The notes below the pieces were generated by a model, which made no database searches, was not told the DNA's origin, and saw only the letters and a list, made by a program, of their open reading frames with translations. Both the position numbers and the translations under genes were made by a program. A stretch of DNA of 15,532 nucleotides. Origin: an uncultured Eisenbergiella sp. (GTDB taxonomy: Bacteria > Bacillota > Clostridia > Lachnospirales > Lachnospiraceae). Location of the stretch: the NCBI GenBank assembly GCA_948960675.1, contig CARDPF010000038.1, forward strand, positions 1 through 15,532, in the 5' to 3' direction. This document shows positions 6,845 to 14,007 of this stretch, piece by piece. The stretch's first letter is position 1, and every line of letters begins with the position of its first letter.

Positions 6845-8016
6845 GACAGCTGCTGCAGGAGTGCCTGCAGCAGGATTTGTACCAGATAGTTTTGAGTGGA
6901 ACCCGTACAAAGGGGGAAGATGCTGTCGGAAAGAAAAAAATAAGGCCTGTGTTGATAAAAAATGCGCTTTGTTTTCAGACCACCAGTTATGTGGGAAAAC
7001 AGGTTTTTCACAAAAACGGTTCCGCAAGGGATACGGAAGCGCTTATTTTGGCGGATTTTCCGGCCCAATATAAACAGATGCAGATTGATACCAAACAGTT
7101 TACGGCGACAGTCCTGTCCGGCAAAAAAGGAAACATTTCCATCCGTAAGAAGCTTCATGGGAAAGACGGGAAAAAGCAGGCGGACCTGTCCCATAACCGG
7201 GTTAAAAGATACATTTTGGAGGAAGGGCGCGCAGTGCCTTTTCTTGTGGATTTGGGGGTGCAGACCCGGGATGGGAAAACAGTGCAAAGCCGTTACGACA
7301 AATTCCGGCAGATTAACCGCTTTTTGGAATTTGTGGAGGATGTGCTTGACCGGCTGCCCACAGACAGGCCGGTCCGCGTGATTGATTTTGGCTGTGGAAA
7401 ATCCTACCTGACGTTTGCCATGTACTACTATTTGCACGAATTGCAGAAGAGACAGGTACGGATGACCGGACTGGACCTGAAAGCGGATGTGATTGCAGCC
7501 TGCTCCCAACTGGCGGAAAAGTATGGTTATGACCAATTGGATTTTGTACAGGGGGATATTGCGGCGTATAAGGAGACGGAAAATGTAGATATGGTGGTGA
7601 CGCTGCATGCCTGTGATACGGCCACGGATTATGCGCTGTATCAGGCAATTTGCTGGAAGGCGAAGGTGATACTGTCGGTTCCCTGCTGCCAGCATGAGGT
7701 AAACGGGCAGATTGCGTGCGGCGCATTGGAGGGGGCGCTTAAATATGGACTGATCAGGGAACGCATGTCCGCGCTTTTTACGGACGCGCTTCGGGCAAAC
7801 CTGCTGGAAGAAAGCGGATATGACACGCAGGTGATTGAATTTATTGATATGGAGCATACTCCTAAAAATATTCTGCTGCGGGCCGTGTATACAGGGAAGA
7901 AAAAGCCGTGCAAAAGCAGGCAGCTGGCAGAAACGCTGCATGTGCACACGACGTTGCAGAAACTTTTGGAAAACGAAAAAACAGAACAGTTTAGACAAAA
8001 AGACGGGGAGATTTGA
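6832..8016 (+). CDS. SAM-dependent methyltransferase, Methyltransf_32 (METTL25/GSTCD-like) type
   Basis: The 394-residue protein has an N-terminal region of about 170 residues without recognised motifs, followed by a class I SAM-binding Rossmann fold. Motif I is VIDFGCGKSYL (about 183-193) and an acidic LDLKADV lies in the motif II region. The distinctive HACDTATD (259-266) and SVPCCQHE (282-289) signatures mark the Methyltransf_32 family shared with eukaryotic METTL25 and GSTCD proteins. The double Cys-His element is suggestive of metal or substrate binding, but that is inference. The substrate is unknown, with RNA or protein being the usual suggestions. The ATG at 6832 is the only available start codon in frame. 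The gene is followed after 14 bases by a membrane-anchored protein in the same operon. Confidence 0.88.
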   Translation: MEALRQLLQECLQQDLYQIVLSGTRTKGEDAVGKKKIRPVLIKNALCFQTTSYVGKQVFHKNGSARDTEALILADFPAQYKQMQIDTKQFTATVLSGKKGNISIRKKLHGKDGKKQADLSHNRVKRYILEEGRAVPFLVDLGVQTRDGKTVQSRYDKFRQINRFLEFVEDVLDRLPTDRPVRVIDFGCGKSYLTFAMYYYLHELQKRQVRMTGLDLKADVIAACSQLAEKYGYDQLDFVQGDIAAYKETENVDMVVTLHACDTATDYALYQAICWKAKVILSVPCCQHEVNGQIACGALEGALKYGLIRERMSALFTDALRANLLEESGYDTQVIEFIDMEHTPKNILLRAVYTGKKKPCKSRQLAETLHVHTTLQKLLENEKTEQFRQKDGEI

Positions 8017-8030
8017 ATTTGAGGAAATCC

Positions 8031-10529
8031 ATGATTAAGCTCATCGTGTTCCTGGGCGTATTTATGATTTCACTGGTAACAATCAGTTTCTATATGAACC
8101 GGGGGAATACGGATATGACGGCGCCCATGGGGGAAGCTACCCTGCCAACCCTGGCTGTGCGGGTGGGCGGACATGAGATAAACCGGATGTATGGCTATGT
8201 CCATGCCATGGAGACGGCGGGGATGCGGGAATGTATTACACCGGTGGGAGGACAGCGGCAGATGGATATTGTCGTTCATACCTACGGGCAGGCCGTCAGG
8301 GACATGGTCTATGAAGTGCGCAGCATTGATGGGAACAGGTTGATTGAAAATACGGTTATGACCGGTTATGAGCAGGCCGGTTCGGATATTTATGCCTCCT
8401 TCCGCCTAAAGGATTTGATTCAGGAAGGGGAGGAATATGCACTCGTTTTCGTACTTACGCTGGAGGATGGCAGGGAGGTCTCTTACTATACAAGAATCAT
8501 CTGGGCCGACTATAACCTGTCGGAAAAGCTGGCGTTTGTCACGGCATTTTCGGAGGCGACCCTTGACTATGAAAGCCTTTCCGGGTACAGCATGTATTTG
8601 GAGCCAAACGCGTCGGGAGATAACACTACGCTGGCCAAGGTGAACATCCACAGCAGCGCAAGGCAGGTGGCCTGGGCGGGGCTTTCCGTGCAAAAGCAGG
8701 GCGGGACGGAGATACAGGTGAGGGAGATTGCGCCCCAGACCGCTTCCTTCGTTCTGTCTTATCTGGCAGGTTATCAGCAAAATGGGAAGACGGTATATGC
8801 AAAAGTAAAAGAGTATTTCCGGGTCCGTTACACACCGGAGCGGATTTATCTGTTGGATTATGAGCGCACGGCCCAGCAGCTATTGGAAGAATCTGCATGG
8901 AGTTTTGCCAACGACAAAATCAATATTGGGATTGCGGATCCTGACATGGAACTTGTGGAGAGCGACGGTGGAACCATTTTTGCGTTTTCCCAGGCAGACA
9001 CCCTTTACAGCTATAACAGTTCGGACACAAAATTGGCCGTATTGTTTACGTTTTTGGGGGAAGGTCAAAATGATGCCCGCACCCTCCACGGAGACCACGG
9101 CTTTCGGATCCTGCAGGTAGATGAAACCGGGAACATTACTTTTTTGGTGTACGGCTATATGAACCGGGGACGGCACGAGGGCGAATGCGGCATTCAGGTT
9201 TGCTATTACAGCAGTACCCTGAATGTGGTGGAGGAAATGGTATTCATCCCATATACAAAATCGGCCCAGCTGCTGAAAACGGATATCGAAAATTTATCCT
9301 ACGTGAACGGGAAAAATGATTTGTATCTGATGATGGACGGCAGCATCATTCATGTGGGTTTGGAGGATAAAAGCAGCGAAGCCATCGTGCAGGGCATGAG
9401 TGAGGAAAATTATCAGGTTTCAAAGAACCAAAGCATGCTGGCGTGGCAGGAAGGGGGACGGTTTTCCAGCGAAACGCTGCTGTTTATGGATTTAAACAGC
9501 GGGAAGACGGATGAAATTGCCGCCGGAAGCGGAAACTGTATCCGGGTGTTGGGATTCATGGGAGCTGATCTGATTTATGGCATTGCGAGGAAAGCGGATA
9601 TCCATGAAGACTCCCTGGGACATACCGTTTTTCCCATGCAGCAGATTTTGATCCGCAATTTTGAGGGCGATGTGTTAAAAACCTACCGGCAGCCCGATAC
9701 TTTTGTGACCGATTGCGTGATTGAGGAAAACCAAATCAGCCTGGCGCGCATAAAGAGGACGGAAGAAGGGTTTGAACCGACGGCTTCCGATCAGATTCTT
9801 TATAGCGATGAGATCCCTTCCAGCAAAAATTATGTGGAGACGGCTGTGACGGAAAATCTGCAGACGGTAGTGCAGCTTGCCTTGAAAAGTCAGGTGGACA
9901 GCAAAAAAATCAAAATCCTGACCCCCAGGGAGGTGCTTTTTGAGGGGAACCGGAATGTGTCTGTCCCATATAAGGAACATCCCATGCGCTATTATGTGTA
10001 TGGAAAATGGGGCGCAGAGGACGTGTTTACGCTGCCTGCGGATGCGGTGCGGCTGGCTTATGAGAGATCCGGCTCCGTGACGGCGGAGGACGGCGCTTAT
10101 ATATATAAGCGGGATAGGCTTCATTTGGTCAACCAGATTATGGCGATTACTGCGGAAGCGACCAGGGAGGGGGAACAAAGCCTGGCCGTGTGCCTCAATG
10201 CGATCCTGCGGTTTGAAGGGTTGATGCGCGACAGCAGCAATCTTTTGGGGGCCGGTAAGGATGTCATGGCGATTTTGGAGGAAAATCTCGAGGGAAGAAA
10301 GATTCTGGATTTGCGCGGCTGTACGCTGGATATGGTACTATATTATCCCGACCGGGAAATTCCGGTGCTGGCCGTTTTGGAGGACGGCAGCGCCGTACTC
10401 ATCACCGGCTTCAACGAACAGAATGTGGTGCTGATGGATCCGCTAAATGGGACGGTGGAGAAAAAAGGACTTGGGGATGCCCGCAGCTGGTTCGAGGAAA
10501 ACGGCAATCAATTTGTCGCCTATTGGTAA
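8031..10529 (+). CDS. Large membrane-anchored extracytoplasmic protein with degenerate C39-like C-terminus
   Basis: The 832-residue protein starts MIKLIVFLGVFMISLVTISF, an uncleaved signal anchor with no lipobox Cys. Residues from about 30 to 690 are predicted outside the cell and rich in beta strands, with repeated short segments suggestive of a propeller-like region (for example DGGTIFAFSQADTLYSYNSS, then NDLYLMMDGSIIHVGLEDKS). I do not recognise a family for this part. The final 140 residues resemble the C39 peptidase fold: EGEQSLAVCLNAILRFEG (about 714-731), PVLAVLEDGSAVLITGFN (about 778-795) and DPLNG (803-807). The usual catalytic Cys position reads Ser717 and the usual His is replaced by Ser/Ala, so it is probably not a protease. 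The ATG at 8031 with GAGG 6 bases upstream is preferred. TTG codons at 8013 and 8019 would add six or four residues. Confidence 0.8.
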   Translation: MIKLIVFLGVFMISLVTISFYMNRGNTDMTAPMGEATLPTLAVRVGGHEINRMYGYVHAMETAGMRECITPVGGQRQMDIVVHTYGQAVRDMVYEVRSIDGNRLIENTVMTGYEQAGSDIYASFRLKDLIQEGEEYALVFVLTLEDGREVSYYTRIIWADYNLSEKLAFVTAFSEATLDYESLSGYSMYLEPNASGDNTTLAKVNIHSSARQVAWAGLSVQKQGGTEIQVREIAPQTASFVLSYLAGYQQNGKTVYAKVKEYFRVRYTPERIYLLDYERTAQQLLEESAWSFANDKINIGIADPDMELVESDGGTIFAFSQADTLYSYNSSDTKLAVLFTFLGEGQNDARTLHGDHGFRILQVDETGNITFLVYGYMNRGRHEGECGIQVCYYSSTLNVVEEMVFIPYTKSAQLLKTDIENLSYVNGKNDLYLMMDGSIIHVGLEDKSSEAIVQGMSEENYQVSKNQSMLAWQEGGRFSSETLLFMDLNSGKTDEIAAGSGNCIRVLGFMGADLIYGIARKADIHEDSLGHTVFPMQQILIRNFEGDVLKTYRQPDTFVTDCVIEENQISLARIKRTEEGFEPTASDQILYSDEIPSSKNYVETAVTENLQTVVQLALKSQVDSKKIKILTPREVLFEGNRNVSVPYKEHPMRYYVYGKWGAEDVFTLPADAVRLAYERSGSVTAEDGAYIYKRDRLHLVNQIMAITAEATREGEQSLAVCLNAILRFEGLMRDSSNLLGAGKDVMAILEENLEGRKILDLRGCTLDMVLYYPDREIPVLAVLEDGSAVLITGFNEQNVVLMDPLNGTVEKKGLGDARSWFEENGNQFVAYW

Positions 10530-10542
10530 AAACATTATGCAT

Positions 10543-10850
10543 CCAGCCGCTTCCCCCCGCCGGGAAGACCCGGTGCGCAGGCGGCTTGGGGGCGTATGGG
10601 GGACGCATGGCCGGTACAGGCTGCTGGATTTTAGATGGAGAAATTCCCCAAAATGGTTGCAGTCCCTGCAACAGGACGCAAAACCGTTCAAGCAAAGCGC
10701 GTTTTTTGCGTCCTGTTGCGTTTAGGGACAGCGACTGTTTTGGTGGAATTTGCTGTCCAAAATCCCGCAAGCCCGTAACGGCCGTGCGTCCCCATACGCC
10801 CCCAGGGCCGCCCCGCACACCGGGTTTTTTCGGCGGGATGAAGCGGCAGG
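10543..10850. repeat. Palindromic element E2: about 300-bp imperfect hairpin between convergent genes
   Basis: The outer arms start with GCCGCTTC (10546-10553) and end with GAAGCGGC (10840-10847). Pairing continues inwards almost without break. GGGGGCGTATGGGG (10588-10601) matches CCCCATACGCCCCC (10790-10803), and GCAACAGGACGCAAAA (10668-10683) pairs perfectly with 10704-10719 around a 20-base loop. Small bulges are scattered along the stem. The element fills the gap between the stops at 10529 and 10857, leaving 13 and 6 bases. Its distal half shares AATTCCCCAAAA-like and AAGC-AAGCG motifs with E3. Confidence 0.88.
10569..10830 (+). terminator. Terminator-like base of palindrome E2
   Basis: CCCGGTG (10569-10575) pairs with CACCGGG (10818-10824), which is followed at once by TTTTTT (10825-10830). 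This is the layout of an intrinsic terminator, but the loop is itself a long hairpin of about 240 bases. It would end plus-strand transcription from the 8031-10529 gene. On the minus strand the matching position reads TCTTCCC, which is weaker. Confidence 0.6.
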
Positions 10851-10856
10851 AACTGC

Positions 10857-13433
10857 TTACCGCAACGAATAAGAAACGCTGTAGCGTCCCGCCTCCAGAT
10901 GGCAGACGCCGTCCTCCACCCTTGCAAACATGGGATTTTGGGTATCCGCAAACACTTCTGCAGGCGCATACGGCAATACCAGCCTTGCGGTGCAGCCAAA
11001 AGGAACCTCCACGCAAACCTCGATATGGCTTTCGTCCGGCATTTTCCAGGACGACTTCCACAGGCCGCTGGCGGACCGGTAAGAAGCTTCCACGGCTCCC
11101 AGCCGCACATCCGGTATGGGCGCAAGCAATGCCCTGGAAAATCCTGCATCCCCTTCCTCCTGCCGGATGCCTGCCACGTAAGCATACAGCCATTCCACAA
11201 TGGAACCGTACGCATAGTGGTTAAAGCTATTCATCCCGGTAGAGGAAACGGAGCCGTCCGGCAGCAGGCTGTTCCAGCGCTCCCAAATGGTGGTCGCCCC
11301 CAGCTTCACCTCATAAAGCCATCCGGGATACTCCTCATTCAGCAAAAGGTCGTACGCCAGATCCGAATGTCCTGCCTTCGACAGTTCTTCCCCGAGAATC
11401 GGTGTGCCCACAAACCCGGTCTGCAGCTTCCCGTCATTGTCCGCAAACTTCTTGACAAGCCGTTTGACCGTCCATTCCCTGTCCACCGTCAGCCCATGGC
11501 GCAGGCTCAAAAGATGCGCCGTCTGGGTGTCGATACAGCACCGTCCGGAAGGCGTATAATAATCATGACGGATGATCGCAAGAATCCTGTCGGCCAGCTG
11601 CGTATACTGTCCCTCCTCTGCATGTTTCCCCAAAACGGCCGCCGCCTTGGCCACCAGCTGGGCGCTATAGCGCAGATATACCAGCGCGATAAAGGCTTCC
11701 TCCGTGCCTCCCATCACCCCGTCGATCCCACCGATGCCGTCCAGCGCCAGCCAGTCGCCGAAATGTGCGTGCTCCCGCCAGCCCTGCCCGTTTTCCTCCA
11801 GCTTCGCGATATGGTCTACCCAGCCTTTCATGCTGTCAAACCGCGCTTCCAAAATACTGCTGTCGCCGTAAAAAAGATACAGATTCCACGGGATAACGCA
11901 CGCCGCATCCCCCCAGGCACAGGCAATATCCGTATATCCGAAAGAAGGAACCACATTAGGCACCGCTCCCTCCAAATTCTTCTGCTCCGTCGCCATGTCA
12001 TACAGATATTTGGCAAAAAAGGCATAGCTGTCCATCTGGTAGCATGCCGTCGGGGAAAACACCTCCGCATCCCCGGTCCAGCCCATGCGCTCATCCCGCT
12101 GGGGGCAGTCCGTGGGCACGTCCAGAAAATTGCCCTTTTGTCCCCACTCGGTATTAAGAATCAGGCGGTTCACCAAATCGTTACCCGTCTGCAGCGTTCC
12201 CGTCCGCTGCAAATCGGAATACATCACCAGACCTGTAAAGTCCCCGGCCCGCAGACCGGATACCCCTTCTATTTTTGCATACCGGTATCCGTAAAAGGTA
12301 AAATGCGGTCCGACCACATGCTCCCCGCCGTCGGAAATGTAAACGTATTCCGCCAGCGCAGACCTCAAATTATCCCGGTAAAAATTCCCCTGCTGCAGCA
12401 CTTCCCCTACCTGCACATGAATTTTCGTTCCCTTGGGCTCATGCACGCGCAGCCGGAAGCTTCCCGTGATATTCTGTCCCAAATCCACCACGGTTTCCCC
12501 CGCCGGGGTATGCAAAAGTTTTGCCACAGGCACCTCTTCCTGCACGCGAACGGGAAGGCTTCTTCTCTCCGTCAAAACACCCTGCGGCGCCTGTACCGGC
12601 AGGGCCTGATGCACCCCTGCCCCCTCCAGTGTGCCGTCCTCCTTTTCCCCGTCATAAATATTGGAAAAAACGATGTTACTGTAAGTCACCTGCCAGTTCT
12701 CGTCCGTACCCACAATTTCCCTGCTGCCATCCTCATAAACCAGATGTAATTCCGCAATCAGTTTAAAATCTTTTCCGTAATAAGGCTTTCCGTCCCCATC
12801 CGCAAACCCGAAACGTCCCTTATACCATCCGTTTCCCAGCATGACCGACAGCGTTCCCGCCTTTTGCAGCTGCCCGGTCACATCATATGTCTGGTATTGT
12901 ACCCATTCGTTGTAATTGTTGCAATAAGGGGCCAGCCATTCCTCCCCGATTTTTTCCCCGTCAAAGTACGCCTCATATAAGCCAAGCCCGCAAATATAAA
13001 GCCGTGCAGCCGCCACCTGTTTGGAAGGTGCAACCTGCTTTGCAAAAACGGGATGCCTTGTCCCGTTTGGCGCACAGCCAATCCATTTGGCCGTCCATTC
13101 CTGCTCCCCTTTGCCGGTCTCAAACCGGTTTTCCCCGCTGGCCGCCTCTTCCCCGGCATCCGAACGCACGCTTACCATCCACCGGTAACGGGTACATGCC
13201 TTGGGCACAAGATTAGCCCTCGTTGCCCTGCAATCCAAGGCCTTCCATCCGCTGTCCCACACCGGCGCTTCCTGCACAGGCAGCATCCGCCCGTCGTCCT
13301 GCCAGATTTGCAGCCTCGACTCCTTTTGTTTCTTCCCCTGCGCCTCCTCGACCTGCCAGGAAAAACACAGCCCGTCCATCCAAAACCCCAACGGATCCGT
13401 CAAGTGGTTGACCTTACAATTGGTGATCTTCAT
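10857..13433 (-). CDS. Alpha-L-rhamnosidase, glycoside hydrolase family 78
   Basis: The enzyme releases terminal alpha-L-rhamnose by an inverting mechanism, probably from plant glycosides or pectic and bacterial polysaccharides. The 858-residue protein has an N-terminal fibronectin-like domain, the carbohydrate-binding beta domains typical of the family (KWIGCAPNGTRHPVFAKQV and LYICGLGLYEAYFDGEKIG), an (alpha/alpha)6 barrel and a C-terminal beta domain. The barrel carries TDCPQRDERMGWTGDAEVF, with Asp442, Arg446, Glu448 and Trp452 in the spacing known for GH78. It also carries GATTIWERW (Glu718) and FNHYAYG (His739, 21 residues later, matching characterised enzymes). Glu448 is the expected general acid and Glu718 the base. 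No signal peptide is seen, so it is likely cytoplasmic and acts on imported sugars. The ATG at 13433 follows a GAGAGG site. The gene stands alone between palindromes E2 and E3. Confidence 0.94.
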   Translation of the reverse strand: MKITNCKVNHLTDPLGFWMDGLCFSWQVEEAQGKKQKESRLQIWQDDGRMLPVQEAPVWDSGWKALDCRATRANLVPKACTRYRWMVSVRSDAGEEAASGENRFETGKGEQEWTAKWIGCAPNGTRHPVFAKQVAPSKQVAAARLYICGLGLYEAYFDGEKIGEEWLAPYCNNYNEWVQYQTYDVTGQLQKAGTLSVMLGNGWYKGRFGFADGDGKPYYGKDFKLIAELHLVYEDGSREIVGTDENWQVTYSNIVFSNIYDGEKEDGTLEGAGVHQALPVQAPQGVLTERRSLPVRVQEEVPVAKLLHTPAGETVVDLGQNITGSFRLRVHEPKGTKIHVQVGEVLQQGNFYRDNLRSALAEYVYISDGGEHVVGPHFTFYGYRYAKIEGVSGLRAGDFTGLVMYSDLQRTGTLQTGNDLVNRLILNTEWGQKGNFLDVPTDCPQRDERMGWTGDAEVFSPTACYQMDSYAFFAKYLYDMATEQKNLEGAVPNVVPSFGYTDIACAWGDAACVIPWNLYLFYGDSSILEARFDSMKGWVDHIAKLEENGQGWREHAHFGDWLALDGIGGIDGVMGGTEEAFIALVYLRYSAQLVAKAAAVLGKHAEEGQYTQLADRILAIIRHDYYTPSGRCCIDTQTAHLLSLRHGLTVDREWTVKRLVKKFADNDGKLQTGFVGTPILGEELSKAGHSDLAYDLLLNEEYPGWLYEVKLGATTIWERWNSLLPDGSVSSTGMNSFNHYAYGSIVEWLYAYVAGIRQEEGDAGFSRALLAPIPDVRLGAVEASYRSASGLWKSSWKMPDESHIEVCVEVPFGCTARLVLPYAPAEVFADTQNPMFARVEDGVCHLEAGRYSVSYSLR

Positions 13434-13440
13434 ACGCCCT

Positions 13441-13519
13441 CTCTTCCGTCCGCATAAACGGACACTCTGTTCTTTGGGGATCCACTCCCGTGCTGACCGC
13501 ACGGACCCCTGTGATCCCT
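13441..13519 (-). other. Structured 5' leader of the rhamnosidase gene
   Basis: Minus-strand RNA upstream of the start can form an outer stem of GGGATCAC with GTGGATCCC (about 13519-13511 with 13484-13476, one bulge). Inside it is a perfect CCGTGC-GGTCA-GCACGG hairpin (13504-13488). A second hairpin, GTCCG-TTTATG-CGGAC, lies nearer the start codon (about 13447-13462). No known riboswitch class is recognised. Confidence 0.45.
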
Positions 13520-13534
13520 TACCTTCCCAAGATC

Positions 13535-13563
13535 ATCATAACAACAGAATGCCCCCTTCAAAA
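13535..13563 (-). promoter_or_regulatory. Candidate promoter of the rhamnosidase gene
   Basis: The minus strand has an extended -10, TGTTATGAT (13543-13535), with a weak TTTTGA -35 box (13563-13558) at 17 bases. It would give a leader of about 95 bases holding the hairpins at 13441-13519. No dedicated regulator gene is adjacent. Confidence 0.5.
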
Positions 13564-13626
13564 TGACTCTATTTGCGCAAAAACAGGACCTGATTTGCAC
13601 CTTCCCCCCGTTACTATTTATGGCCA

Positions 13627-14003
13627 ATGTCACTCAGTTAAGCCACAGGCTTTGGGAGGTGTGCCAACAGGCAGGGAAGGCGGATCCTACCGCAGGCAGG
13701 GCAGGGGAAACGTTGCGGCGGCCAGACCCCCTTGCAGGACACCGGTTTTCTACACATGGTTGCATGCAAACGGTGGAATTTCCCAAAACACCATTCCATT
13801 CCTGTCCAAAAAGGCGGATTGTTTGAGCGAAGCGAGTTTCCGTGTTTTTGGACAGTTTGGAATGGAACGGCGTTTTGGAAGAATTCCCCGCTTTGTATGT
13901 AGACATGTGTAGAAAACCGGTGTCCTGCAAGGGAATCTGGCCGCCGCAACATTTCCCCTGCCCTGCCTGCGGATGCGCCGCCAAAAGACTGCCAAAGTGA
14001 CAT
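13627..14003. repeat. Palindromic element E3: 377-bp near-palindrome after the racemase gene
   Basis: The ends are inverted ATGTCACT (13627-13634) and AGTGACAT (13996-14003). The core arms 13690-13758 and 13904-13972 are 69 bases each with only three differences, all of which read as G-U wobbles in minus-strand RNA. Pairing continues inwards more loosely. The apex stem is CTGTCCAAAAA (13802-13812) with TTTTTGGACAG (13845-13855), and GAGCGAAGCGAG (13825-13836) lies in the loop. The left outer region (13629-13678) matches element E1. The left flank between end and core is about 32 bases longer than the right, so the element is asymmetric. It starts 4 bases after the racemase stop codon. No flanking duplication is visible. 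Confidence 0.9.
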
Positions 14004-14007
14004 GCGC

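Noticed and set aside
6634..7998. Extension of the LytTR frame to about 600 residues
   Set aside because: The extension is antisense to the methyltransferase and lies upstream of the lytTR promoter and ribosome site. It cannot belong to the LytTR protein.
10523..11224. A 233-residue plus-strand frame and minus-strand frames of 175-260 residues across E2 and the rhamnosidase end
   Set aside because: They cover palindrome E2 and antisense sequence of the rhamnosidase. Composition is Pro- and Arg-rich with no motif and no ribosome site.
10899..12749. A 616-residue plus-strand open frame antisense to the rhamnosidase
   Set aside because: It is the mirror of a GC-biased true gene whose catalytic motifs are intact on the minus strand. 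The antisense product shows no family signature.
13627..14003. E3 as a CRISPR array or as a transposase-bearing IS element
   Set aside because: There are no regularly spaced direct repeats, no cas genes and no transposase frame. The structure is a single large inverted repeat without visible target duplication.
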